Assembly (NCBI GenBank): GCA_019115685.1
Contig: DXDC01000138.1
Span: 1-8,166 of the forward strand
Source of the DNA: Candidatus Agrococcus pullicola
GTDB taxonomy: Bacteria > Actinomycetota > Actinomycetes > Actinomycetales > Microbacteriaceae
Reading direction: 5' to 3'
DNA length: 8,166 nt
In this document: positions 1 through 6,527 of the stretch, piece after piece
How positions within the stretch are numbered: the stretch's first letter is position 1
How the letters are laid out: every line of letters begins with the position of its first letter
Notes under the pieces: model-generated
What the model was told of the DNA's origin: nothing
The model's database searches: none
What the model saw: the letters and a program-made list of their open reading frames with translations, nothing else
Position numbers and translations under genes: made by a program

Positions 1-971
1 ATGCCGATTCGGGCGACCTGGTTCAAGACGGAGACGGTTCGGGCATCGGCGTCACGAGGTTCACGGGCACGTACACCGACTACTTGCAGGCCCGGAAGGA
101 CGCGCTCGCTCGCTGGGAGCAGCAATTCGCCGATGAACAGGCCAAGTTGAAGAAGCTGCGTGCTTCCGTCAGCGAATCGCAGACCGTTGGCAGACCGGAG
201 CGAGGCCCTCGAACGGAGGCGAGGTCCGCCAAGAAGTTTTACGCCGACCGGAATGCCAAGGTGGTGGCCCGGCGCGTCGGAGACACTCGCTCACGGCTCG
301 AGGAACTCGAAGAACGACAGATTCGGAAGCCGCCTCGGGAGCTCAGCTTCGCGGGCATCCCGCTGCCTGCGAGATCGATGACATCGGCTCGAACCGTCAT
401 CGATGCCGCGCAAATCGCCCTTGCCGGTCGCCTGGAAAGAACATCGCTGTCGATACGGCAGGGAGAGCAGTGGCTCGTGACGGGCAGTAATGGGACGGGC
501 AAGTCGACGCTACTCCAGGTGCTCGCGGGCGCGCTCGAGCCCACCTCCGGGTCCGTGCAGCGAGCACGCGGCCTCCGCATCGGGCTGCTGACACAGCACG
601 CCGACATCCCTGACCCGCACGATCGCGGACCATCGCGTACGCTGGTTCGCGCATACGAGGATGCCGTGGGAAGCGGTCGCGCGACGGCGGTGCCGCTCAC
701 GGCGTTCGGCCTGTTCGCCCCTCGTGATCTCCAGCGCCCGCTGGATTCCGTGAGCCGCGGTCAAGTGCAGCGGCTCGCCCTCGCGATCGTGCTGGCAGAA
801 ATGCCGGATGTTCTTCTGCTCGATGAGCCCACGAATCACCTCTCGCTCCTGCTCGTGACTCAGCTGGAGGAATCGCTCGCCGACTACCCTGGCACCGTCG
901 TCATCGCCAGTCACGATCGCTGGCTGAGGAGCAACTGGGCCGGCCGCACACTGCAACTGGAATCGACGTGA
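1..971 (+). CDS. ABC-F family ATPase, C-terminal part (5' end outside window)
   Basis: The reading frame is open from the left edge (first full codon at position 3) and ends at TGA 969-971, so 322 residues are visible. ABC-F proteins are soluble twin-ATPase proteins that act on the ribosome; many protect it from macrolide, lincosamide or related antibiotics, others are housekeeping translation factors. Seen here: the end of the first ATPase domain and linker start (GTYTDYLQARKDALARWEQQ), a charged basic linker of about 75 residues, then a complete second ATPase domain. That domain has Walker A GSNGTGKST (483-509), a signature-like VSRGQVQR (about 750-773), Walker B DVLLLDEPTNHL (from 807) and the H-loop ASHDR (His at 912-914). 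There are no membrane segments, as expected for ABC-F. A TTG at 84 could be mistaken for the start, but conserved ABC-F sequence continues upstream of it. Whether it is a resistance or housekeeping member cannot be decided from this fragment. Confidence 0.93.
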   Translation, partial: ADSGDLVQDGDGSGIGVTRFTGTYTDYLQARKDALARWEQQFADEQAKLKKLRASVSESQTVGRPERGPRTEARSAKKFYADRNAKVVARRVGDTRSRLEELEERQIRKPPRELSFAGIPLPARSMTSARTVIDAAQIALAGRLERTSLSIRQGEQWLVTGSNGTGKSTLLQVLAGALEPTSGSVQRARGLRIGLLTQHADIPDPHDRGPSRTLVRAYEDAVGSGRATAVPLTAFGLFAPRDLQRPLDSVSRGQVQRLALAIVLAEMPDVLLLDEPTNHLSLLLVTQLEESLADYPGTVVIASHDRWLRSNWAGRTLQLEST

Positions 972-1012
972 GATGGGTCTGCATCGGCTTCGCAGCGCCG
1001 GATTCCCGGAGG

Positions 1013-1480
1013 CTATGAAGACCAGTACCCCTGCATCAGCTCGGTCGCCCACTGCGGTTGCCGTACAGCGCCCCGCGGGGCGAATTCGAGCATGTACGGC
1101 TTGATGTCCAAAACAGGCGTGCCGTCGACCGCATCCAGCCCACGGACTTCCAACGTCAGCCCGTCCACGGCGACGAGCCGGGCGACCGTGCTGCCGATTC
1201 TGTTCGGACGGTTCTTCCCGCGCTGGGCGAAGATTCCGGACTTCGGCCAGTCCTTGTTGCCGCGCGGGTGCCGTGCAGCAGTGGTGATCGCATCGGTCGG
1301 AACCCGATCGAAGTGGAACAGAATCTCGACGTGACTGAAATCCTCGAGACCGAGGAGTGCATCACTCGAGAACACCCCTGCGTCCAGGGCTATCGTCGAG
1401 CTCTCCCTATCCCAGTCGTCGTCTCGCAGTTCACGACGAGAGCTCGAGACGTGCCCGATCGGCTTGCAGACAATCTCCAT
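1013..1480 (-). CDS. TsaA/TrmO-family putative tRNA (m6t6A37) methyltransferase
   Basis: This 155-residue protein belongs to the TsaA (UPF0066/YaeB) family. The characterised member TrmO uses S-adenosylmethionine to N6-methylate t6A at position 37 of tRNA-Thr(GGU). Family marks seen: the N-terminal CKPIGHV, the DFSHVEILFHF strand, KNRPNRIGST (most relatives read RPNPIG) and the hallmark DGTPVLDIKPY near the C-terminus. It is a single-domain form, lacking the extra C-terminal domain of the 235-residue E. coli TrmO. I chose ATG at 1480-1478 because family N-termini begin just before the PIG motif and AAAGGGA lies 3 bases upstream. The only other in-frame start, TTG at 1540, would add 20 residues unlike the family. 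The gene is convergent with the ABC-F gene (41-bp gap) and divergent from the ABC transporter operon. The fold call is firm; the exact substrate is inferred. Confidence 0.88.
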   Translation of the reverse strand: MEIVCKPIGHVSSSRRELRDDDWDRESSTIALDAGVFSSDALLGLEDFSHVEILFHFDRVPTDAITTAARHPRGNKDWPKSGIFAQRGKNRPNRIGSTVARLVAVDGLTLEVRGLDAVDGTPVLDIKPYMLEFAPRGAVRQPQWATELMQGYWSS

Positions 1481-1543
1481 GAGTCCCTTTGGTCGAAATG
1501 AACGGATCGTGAGGCCCTTCGTTCCCGGATACCTCTTCAACCG

Positions 1544-1573
1544 AATCTACACACGGTGGTACCCGAGTACCAC
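1544..1573 (-). promoter_or_regulatory. candidate promoter of the trmO-like gene with embedded inverted repeat
   Basis: Read on the minus strand, TAGATT (plus 1544-1549) fits an actinobacterial TANNNT -10 box. A poor -35 (GTGGTA, plus 1568-1573, 18-bp spacer) sits inside the 18-bp inverted repeat 1556-1573. Transcription would begin near 1537, giving a leader of about 57 nt before the ATG at 1480. The placement means that a protein bound to the repeat would cover the -35 and spacer. This is pattern-based only. Confidence 0.35.
1556..1573. repeat. perfect 7-bp inverted repeat GTGGTAC-CCGA-GTACCAC, candidate operator
   Basis: The arms GTGGTAC (1556-1562) and GTACCAC (1567-1573) are exact reverse complements separated by four bases. 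The repeat lies in the divergent intergenic region, 83 bp before the TrmO-family start at 1480-1478 (measured to the repeat's centre) and about 76 bp before the ABC ATPase start. Its size and dyad symmetry suit a dimeric regulator. No regulator gene of repressor type is visible nearby, so the binding protein is unknown; it could be the response regulator encoded at 4683-5345 or an unlinked protein. Confidence 0.45.
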
Positions 1574-1590
1574 GGGCGATGTATCACGAC

Positions 1591-1607
1591 CATCCTCCAG
1601 CAGGATG
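1591..1607. repeat. 6-bp inverted repeat CATCCT-CCAGC-AGGATG, candidate activator site
   Basis: The arms at 1591-1596 and 1602-1607 are exact reverse complements with a 5-base spacer. The centre, 1599, falls about 42 bases before the predicted transcript start at 1641, the position where a class II activator touches the -35 region. NarL/LuxR-type regulators bind such short dyads, and the operon encodes one. A chance occurrence of a 6-bp dyad is quite possible, so confidence is low. Confidence 0.3.
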
Positions 1608-1640
1608 CGCAGCGGTTGCGAACACCCGTAGCTTCGAATC
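1606..1640 (+). promoter_or_regulatory. candidate promoter giving a leaderless ABC-operon transcript
   Basis: TAGCTT (1629-1634) matches TANNNT and ends 6 bases before the ATG at 1641, so transcription would start at or beside the A of the start codon. A weak -35, TGCGCA (1606-1611), lies 17 bp upstream. No Shine-Dalgarno sequence precedes the ATG, which agrees with a leaderless message; these are common in actinobacteria. The poor -35 suggests dependence on an activator. Confidence 0.4.
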
Positions 1641-2549
1641 ATGATCGTTGCAGAGCACCTCAGTAAGACATTCGGCGCCAAGCGCGCCGTAACAGATGTC
1701 AGCTTCACCGTCGCCCCCGGCAAGGTGACCGGTTTCCTCGGGCCCAACGGCGCGGGGAAATCCACGACCATGCGCATGATCGTCGGACTCGACCGGCCCT
1801 CCGCGGGACGCGTGACCGTCGATGGCCGCGATTACCGTCGCCTCTCCTCCCCGCTCACGGAAGTCGGTGTGCTCCTGGACGCCAAGGCCGTGCACACGGG
1901 GCGCACCGCGAGGGATCACCTGCGTGCGATGGCCGCGACGCACGGTATTCCGCGCACCCGTGTGGACGAGGTCATCGAGATCACGGGCCTCGGCAGCGTG
2001 GCTAAGAAACGCGCCGGCGGGTTCTCGCTGGGCATGGGTCAGCGGCTGGGCATCGCCGCGGCACTGCTCGGCGATCCCCACACACTGATTCTCGACGAAC
2101 CCGTCAACGGGCTCGACCCCGAAGGCGTCATGTGGGTGCGCCGTTTCGTGCGGCACGCGGCCTCGGAAGGCAAGACCGTGCTGCTCTCCAGCCATCTCAT
2201 GAGCGAGATGTCGATGACCGCGGATCACTTGATCGTCCTCGGACGCGGGCGAGTGCTCGCGGACGCTCCCCTGCCCGAAATCGTCGAGCAGTGGACGAGC
2301 ATGAAGGTAACGGTGCGCTCACCGAAAGCGAGCGAACTGGCCGAACGAGTCGCGAGGGACGACGTCAGCGTCACGCGATCTTCCGATGATCTACTCGAGG
2401 TGACCGGGCTGACGGCTGCGACCATCGGCGACCTCGCTGCTGAACACCGCATCCCGCTGCATGAACTCACCCCGAGCACCGGGACCCTGGAGGACGCCTA
2501 CCTGCGCCTCACGGGTGACGAAGTCGAGTACAAGACGAAGGACATCTGA
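1641..2549 (+). CDS. ABC transporter ATP-binding protein (BcrA/drug-export type)
   Basis: This 302-residue cytoplasmic ATPase powers the permease encoded immediately downstream. Seen in order: Walker A GPNGAGKST (residues 34-42), GVLLDAKAVHTGRTA in the Q-loop region (no Gln, as in the bacitracin/daunorubicin export type), signature SLGMGQ (129-134), Walker B TLILDEP (148-154), D-loop NGLDPEG (156-162) and H-loop His185. About 90 C-terminal residues follow, ending in GTLEDAYLRLTGDEVEY, a common tail in this subfamily. Length and motif order are normal and all catalytic motifs are present, so it should be active. The ATG start is fixed by the family N-terminus and has no ribosome binding site, consistent with a leaderless transcript. 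It is the first gene of a four-gene operon; its TGA overlaps the next ATG by one base (TGATG). The transported substrate is unknown; an antimicrobial peptide, drug or lipid is inferred from the adjacent two-component genes. Confidence 0.95.
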   Translation: MIVAEHLSKTFGAKRAVTDVSFTVAPGKVTGFLGPNGAGKSTTMRMIVGLDRPSAGRVTVDGRDYRRLSSPLTEVGVLLDAKAVHTGRTARDHLRAMAATHGIPRTRVDEVIEITGLGSVAKKRAGGFSLGMGQRLGIAAALLGDPHTLILDEPVNGLDPEGVMWVRRFVRHAASEGKTVLLSSHLMSEMSMTADHLIVLGRGRVLADAPLPEIVEQWTSMKVTVRSPKASELAERVARDDVSVTRSSDDLLEVTGLTAATIGDLAAEHRIPLHELTPSTGTLEDAYLRLTGDEVEYKTKDI

Positions 2550-3424
2550 TGAACACCGCAACCGTACAGAAGACCAAGCAGGACCAGCGCGTGTCGGAGC
2601 GAACAAAGACATCCGAGCCCGTTCGCGGCAGCGTCAACTTCCCGCGACTGGTTCGCGCCGAATGGATCAAGTTCACGACCCTGCGATCCACGTGGTGGTC
2701 GCTCGCGCTCGTGGCGGCGGTCTCGGTGGGGCTCAGCCTCCTGCAGGCCTCGGCGATCGCGAGTTTCGGCGACGAGGAACAAGCCTCGGACGCTGCCGCT
2801 GTCAATCAGACCGCCGTGATGGTGATCGTCTTCGCGACCGTGCTCACCCAGCTGCTCGCCGTCATCATCGGCACGATCAACGTCACGGGAGAGTACTCGA
2901 CAGGCATGATCCGGTCGACGCTGACCGCGGAACCTCGCCGCCTGCCGTCCATGCTCGCCAAGGCTCTCGTCGTAGGCGGCACACTGTTCTTGTTCAGCCT
3001 TGTCGTGTTCGCGCTGGCAGCGCTCGTAACGGCACCCATCCTGACAGACGGCGGCGTTGATCTTACGGATCCGGATACGTCCGTTATGCCGCTGCTCGGA
3101 GCGGCGCTCTACCTGGCGCTGATCGCGATCATGGGAGCCGGCCTCGGCTACATCATCCGCAACGGACCCGGTGCGCTCGCAATGGGCATCGGCCTCGTGT
3201 TCGTCGCTCCCGTCATCGTGCTGTTCTTCCCGGCGACTCCGGACTTCGAGTGGGTCTTCGACCTTGCCGCCTATCTGCCGTCGAACGCCGGACAGTCATT
3301 GTTCATGGGAGAGCCGATGAGTGGCACGCTGCTCGAAACATGGCCCGCGCTGCTGACGCTCATCGCTTGGACGGCCGCCGCCATTATCGGTGGCGCCGCG
3401 GTCGTGAAGTCTCGCGACGCGTAG
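2549..3424 (+). CDS. ABC-2-type transporter permease, six predicted membrane segments
   Basis: A 291-residue integral membrane protein and the partner of the ATPase before it. After a hydrophilic N-terminal stretch of about 45 residues (rich in K, R, E) I see six hydrophobic segments at about 49-70, 88-112, 138-162, 180-203, 208-228 and 266-286. The GEYSTGMIRSTL element (114-125) followed by EPRR is the cytoplasmic coupling-loop motif common to ABC-2-like permeases of this type. GAAGGA at 2537-2542 lies 6 bases before the ATG, and the ATG shares its A with the preceding stop, which points to coupled translation. The single six-segment permease differs from the ten-segment BceB type that has a large extracellular sensor domain, so sensing probably rests with the kinase alone. 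Substrate unknown. Confidence 0.9.
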   Translation: MNTATVQKTKQDQRVSERTKTSEPVRGSVNFPRLVRAEWIKFTTLRSTWWSLALVAAVSVGLSLLQASAIASFGDEEQASDAAAVNQTAVMVIVFATVLTQLLAVIIGTINVTGEYSTGMIRSTLTAEPRRLPSMLAKALVVGGTLFLFSLVVFALAALVTAPILTDGGVDLTDPDTSVMPLLGAALYLALIAIMGAGLGYIIRNGPGALAMGIGLVFVAPVIVLFFPATPDFEWVFDLAAYLPSNAGQSLFMGEPMSGTLLETWPALLTLIAWTAAAIIGGAAVVKSRDA

Positions 3425-3433
3425 AGTCGAGCC

Positions 3434-4690
3434 ATGCATTCGAAGACGCGGGACCTCCCCGGTGGCGACGCTGCCGAGGAGGACCTGCGCCTTCCGCGGC
3501 CGCCGGGGATGATCCGGCGATTCTGGGCTCGGCATCCCCGGCTCGCGGACGTGCTGCTCGTGCTGCTGACGCTCGTGCTCGGCCTGCCGACCTATCTGCT
3601 CCTCAACGCAGAGACGCCTTCGGGTCCGCTGTCGGCAACTATCGGATGGACACTCGCCCTAGTCACGTCGATAGCGCTGCTCTGGCGGCGGCGGTATCCA
3701 CTCGCGGTGTTCATCATCGCGTTCTCCCCTGTCATCGTATTCGACCCCCTGTTCTCCTCCGCTATCACTGGCATAGCGCCCGCCATCGCCCTGTACTCGA
3801 TCGCTGTGTACCGCAGCAACCGGGCCGCGATGTGGGGGCTCGTGACCGCAGTATCGGCGACCGTCCTCGTATCGGTCACGTGGATGTTCACGAGCCCGTT
3901 CGAACTGAGCGACGCCGTCTCGCTCATTGTAGGCATCTCCGTACTCCTCCTGATCGCGGCCCTGATCGGCGTCAACGTCGGCAGCCGGAAACGGTACGTT
4001 GAGGCGCTCATCGACCGCTCGCGTCAACTTGCGAAGGAGCGGGATCAGCAAGCGCAGCTCGCATCCGCCGCCGAACGGACTCGGATCGCACGGGAGATGC
4101 ACGACATCGTCTCGCACTCCCTCGCAGTCGTCGTGACGCTTGCGGAAGGAGCGCACGCAAGTTCTGACCTCGAGCAAACGCGGCGTGCCAACCGTGCGAT
4201 AGCCGACACTGCCCGGGATGCGCTGGGGCAGATGCGTGTCATGCTCGGGGTGCTGCGTTCAGAGGAGAGCACCGATGGGGCCGGTGCTCCGCGCGAACCC
4301 CTGGTCGATCTCAAACCTGAGGATGTGATCGCAACGGCGCGTTCCGCGGGAGTTCCGGCATCGCTCACCGTCACAGGGGTTCCGAGCGGCGATGACGTGC
4401 AGCGGCTGGCCGTGCTTCGTCTCGTGCAAGAGGGGCTGACGAATGCGATGCGCTACAGCAGGAACGCATCGTTCGTTCGAGTCGAAACGGACTATTCCGG
4501 CGATCGCATCCGCGTCCGTGTCGAGAACGACGCAGCCGGGTCGCAAGCCGGGTCGCGGGGTTCAGGGGTGGGCCTGCAAGGGCTCGCCGAGCGAATCGCC
4601 GCGCTAGGAGGCACATTCAACGCCGGGCCCGGTCCTGCCAATACATGGCTGATAACTGCAGACTTTCCGAAGGAGCGACCGAGTGAGTGA
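3434..4690 (+). CDS. membrane sensor histidine kinase (HisKA_3 / NarL-partner type)
   Basis: A 418-residue kinase that autophosphorylates on His and passes phosphate to the regulator encoded next. Seen in order: a hydrophilic N-terminus; six hydrophobic segments at about 38-57, 66-84, 89-106, 111-126, 131-152 and 161-182; a charged helix (183-217) that may be coiled coil; the phosphoacceptor motif EMHDIVSHSLAVVV with His223; and the ATPase domain with N-box EGLTNAMRYS (Asn337), the ENDAAG element (from 364) and the glycine box GSGVGLQGL (376-384). There is no large extracellular sensor domain, so the stimulus is probably felt within the membrane or through the transporter, as in intramembrane-sensing kinases. 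It starts 9 bp after the permease stop. The ribosome binding site at this ATG is weak; a second ATG at 3509 (residue 26, before the first membrane segment) is a possible alternative start. Confidence 0.93.
   Translation: MHSKTRDLPGGDAAEEDLRLPRPPGMIRRFWARHPRLADVLLVLLTLVLGLPTYLLLNAETPSGPLSATIGWTLALVTSIALLWRRRYPLAVFIIAFSPVIVFDPLFSSAITGIAPAIALYSIAVYRSNRAAMWGLVTAVSATVLVSVTWMFTSPFELSDAVSLIVGISVLLLIAALIGVNVGSRKRYVEALIDRSRQLAKERDQQAQLASAAERTRIAREMHDIVSHSLAVVVTLAEGAHASSDLEQTRRANRAIADTARDALGQMRVMLGVLRSEESTDGAGAPREPLVDLKPEDVIATARSAGVPASLTVTGVPSGDDVQRLAVLRLVQEGLTNAMRYSRNASFVRVETDYSGDRIRVRVENDAAGSQAGSRGSGVGLQGLAERIAALGGTFNAGPGPANTWLITADFPKERPSE
4669..4675 (+). promoter_or_regulatory. strong ribosome binding site GAAGGAG inside the kinase gene
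   Basis: GAAGGAG ends 7 bases before GTG 4683 and fixes that codon as the response-regulator start. Because it lies within the last codons of the kinase gene, ribosomes finishing the kinase can restart on the regulator, supporting coupled expression of the two partners. Confidence 0.7.
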
Positions 4691-5345
4691 ACAGATTCGC
4701 GTGCTGCTGGTTGACGACCAGCAGCTGATCCGGATGGGATTTCGGATGGTGCTGGATGCGGAGCCCGACATTCACGTCGTCGGAGAAGCGGAGAACGGCG
4801 AGGAGGGCCTGCGCATGGTCGCCGGCGAGCACCCCGACGTCGTGCTCATGGACGTTCGCATGCCCGTTATGGACGGCATCGAGGCGACCGAGCGAATCAT
4901 CGAGCGCTTCCCTTCCGTCCGCGTTGTTGTTCTCACGACGTTCGATCTGGACGAGTACGCCTTCGCTGCCGTGCGCGCCGGCGCGAGCGGATTCCTACTG
5001 AAAGACGCCCATCCGCAGGAGTTAACGGGCGCAATTCGAGCCGCGCACGCGGGAGAAGCGGTACTCTCACCGCGCGTGACCCGCAGGATGCTCGATCTGT
5101 TCGGGAAGAATCTCCCCACCGAAGATCCAGCGTCACCCGCGCTCGAACAGTTGACGGAGCGGGAGAGGGAAGTCTTCATCGCAATGGCTCGAGGACTCAC
5201 GAATGCCGAAATCGCTGCAGAACTCTTCGTCAGCGAGTCGACGGTGAAAACGCACGTCGGCCGCGTGCTTACGAAGCTGGATGCGAGGGACAGGGTGCAG
5301 GCCGTCATCCTCGCGCACCGTATGGGCCTGGCGAACGAGGAGTGA
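4683..5345 (+). CDS. NarL/LuxR-family response regulator
   Basis: A 220-residue DNA-binding regulator and the phosphotransfer partner of the kinase before it. The receiver domain (about 5-120) has acidic residues Asp11-Asp12, phosphoacceptor Asp57 (VLMDVRMP), Thr85 and Lys107, all in place. A linker leads to a C-terminal helix-turn-helix (about 155-213: LTEREREVF, then NAEIAAELFVSESTVKTHV), the LuxR/GerE signature. The GTG start overlaps the kinase stop by 8 bp, and a GAAGGAG ribosome binding site supports it. It is the last gene of the transporter operon. By family and position it most likely activates that operon when phosphorylated; a possible site is the dyad at 1591-1607. No clear copy of that dyad is visible before the mevalonate genes. 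Confidence 0.95.
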   Translation: MSEQIRVLLVDDQQLIRMGFRMVLDAEPDIHVVGEAENGEEGLRMVAGEHPDVVLMDVRMPVMDGIEATERIIERFPSVRVVVLTTFDLDEYAFAAVRAGASGFLLKDAHPQELTGAIRAAHAGEAVLSPRVTRRMLDLFGKNLPTEDPASPALEQLTEREREVFIAMARGLTNAEIAAELFVSESTVKTHVGRVLTKLDARDRVQAVILAHRMGLANEE

Positions 5346-5369
5346 TCGAGACCGCACACGGTTCGCTGG

Positions 5370-5398
5370 TGGAGAGATAGGCGGTGCGAGCCTAGACT
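5370..5398 (+). promoter_or_regulatory. candidate promoter of the mvaA-mvaS operon
   Basis: TGGAGA (5370-5375, four of six matches to TTGACA), a 17-bp spacer and TAGACT (5393-5398, TANNNT) form a good sigma-70-like promoter. The start would fall near 5405, leaving a leader of about 50 nt. It lies 25 bp or more beyond the response-regulator stop, so the mevalonate genes probably have their own transcript, though read-through cannot be excluded because no clear terminator separates them. Confidence 0.5.
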
Positions 5399-5406
5399 AG
5401 GAGCTT

Positions 5407-5424
5407 GGATCCACGAACGGGTCC
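5407..5424 (+). other. small leader hairpin GGATCC-ACGAAC-GGGTCC
   Basis: GGATCC (5407-5412) can pair with GGGTCC (5419-5424) across a six-base loop, with one G-U pair. It would sit at the very 5' end of the predicted mvaA leader. It could stabilise the transcript or simply be chance. No U-tract follows, so it is not a terminator. Confidence 0.25.
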
Positions 5425-5443
5425 GCGCATCAGCACGTGACCC

Positions 5444-5450
5444 AGAAGGA
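5444..5450 (+). promoter_or_regulatory. ribosome binding site AGAAGGA deciding the GTG start of mvaA
   Basis: AGAAGGA ends 6 bases before GTG 5457. It supports GTG as the start; the encoded N-terminus also has about the expected length before the conserved TRWVGPLRVSG segment. Confidence 0.65.
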
Positions 5451-5456
5451 CAGGCT

Positions 5457-6527
5457 GTGAACGAAGCTGCATCGACCACGACTGCGATTCCTACCCGCTG
5501 GGTCGGTCCGCTACGAGTCAGTGGTGACGCGATTGCCCGAGACGCTCCTTACGAGGAGGTATCGGTTCCGCTGGCAACGTACGAGACGCCGCTTTGGCCG
5601 TCAGTCGGGCGGGGCGCGAGCATATCGCGTGAGCTGCCCCTCGGCATTCGCACCGTCGTCGTCGATGAGAGAATGACGCGCTCCACGCTGTTCGTCGCAG
5701 AGGACGCCGTCGCGGCGACCGCCGCGGCACGCACTATCGATGAACGCCTCGCAGAGCTGCAGGAGGTCGTGTCCGGTAGCAGCAGCCACGGCAGGCTCAT
5801 CGAGGTGCATTCGGAGATCGTCGGAAACCTGCTCTTCGTGCGTTTCGAGTTCCTGACGGGCGATGCCTCGGGGCACAATATGGCGACGAAAGCCGCGGAT
5901 GCCCTCATGGAGCGCATACTCTCCTGGCGTTTGGGCCTCGACTACGGCTCGATCTCCGGCAATTTCTGCTCCGACAAGAAGGCGACCGCCGTCAACGGTA
6001 TCCGTGGAAGAGGTAAGAACGTCGTCGCCGAGCTGCTGCTCCCCCACGAGGTCGTCGATCGGCGACTTCGAACGACAGCATCGCGCATGACGGACCTCGT
6101 AGTCCGCAAGAATCTCGTCGGCAGTACGATCGCGGGCGCCCTGCGCTCTGCGAACGCGCACTACGCCAACATGCTCCTCGCCTTCTACCTGGCGACCGGC
6201 CAGGACGCCGCCAACATCGTCGAAGGTTCGCAAGGCATCACCTACGCGGAAGACCGGCAGGACGGCCTTTACTTCTCCTGCACGCTGCCGAATCTTATCG
6301 TGGGTACAGTCGGCAACGGCAAGGATCTTCCGCACGTGGATGTGGCACTCGAGCGCATCGGGTGCCGCGAAGAGCGGGAACCGGGCGCGAACGCACGGCG
6401 ACTCGCGGCCCTTATCGCTGCATCCGTGCTGTGCGGAGAACTGTCGTTGCTCGCAGCACAAACCAACCCGGGAGAACTCATGGCCACACACCTGCTCATG
6501 GAACGTAAAGGCGGTGCCGACGCATGA
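5457..6527 (+). CDS. mvaA: hydroxymethylglutaryl-CoA reductase (class I-like, Streptomyces type)
   Basis: A 356-residue soluble enzyme that reduces HMG-CoA to mevalonate with two NAD(P)H, the committed step of the mevalonate pathway. Seen: the substrate-binding region RWVGPLRVSG; VPLATYETPLWPSVGRGA holding catalytic Glu43; the cofactor-binding motif TGDASGHNMATKAAD (about 134-148); SGNFCSDKKATAVNGIRGRG with catalytic Lys174; ATGQDAANIVEGSQG with Asp250; TLPNLIVGTVGNGK (276-289); and the C-terminal general acid His345 in MATHLLMER. The Glu-Lys-Asp-His set is complete. The DKKATAVN and GTVGNGK motifs resemble class I enzymes; there are no N-terminal membrane spans, unlike eukaryotic class I. 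By recollection it closely resembles the HMG-CoA reductase of the Streptomyces CL190 mevalonate cluster, which is about the same length and uses NADPH. Its TGA overlaps the mvaS start (ATGA), so the two are a coupled pair. Statin sensitivity is not predictable from this. Confidence 0.95.
   Translation: MNEAASTTTAIPTRWVGPLRVSGDAIARDAPYEEVSVPLATYETPLWPSVGRGASISRELPLGIRTVVVDERMTRSTLFVAEDAVAATAAARTIDERLAELQEVVSGSSSHGRLIEVHSEIVGNLLFVRFEFLTGDASGHNMATKAADALMERILSWRLGLDYGSISGNFCSDKKATAVNGIRGRGKNVVAELLLPHEVVDRRLRTTASRMTDLVVRKNLVGSTIAGALRSANAHYANMLLAFYLATGQDAANIVEGSQGITYAEDRQDGLYFSCTLPNLIVGTVGNGKDLPHVDVALERIGCREEREPGANARRLAALIAASVLCGELSLLAAQTNPGELMATHLLMERKGGADA

Noticed and set aside
84..971. TTG at 84 as the true start of the ABC-F protein
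   Set aside because: The frame is open to the left edge and encodes conserved ABC-F sequence (VTRFTGTYTDY) before the TTG, and no ribosome binding site precedes it; the gene is simply cut by the window.
972..1012. Terminator between the convergent ABC-F and TrmO-family genes
   Set aside because: Only stems of about four base pairs (for example CGGC with GCCG) and no U-tract are present in the 41-bp gap.
1481..1540. 20-residue N-terminal extension of the TrmO-family gene from TTG 1540
   Set aside because: The added residues do not resemble the family N-terminus, and ATG 1480 has an AAAGGGA close upstream.
1584..2228. 214-codon minus-strand open frame
   Set aside because: It lies opposite the ABC ATPase gene, has no recognisable domain, and long antisense frames are expected in high-GC DNA.
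3250..4002. 250-codon plus-strand open frame across the permease-kinase junction
   Set aside because: Arg-rich low-information sequence in an alternate frame of two confident genes.
4772..5479. 235-codon minus-strand open frame
   Set aside because: Opposite the response regulator; Ser/Arg-rich with no motif.
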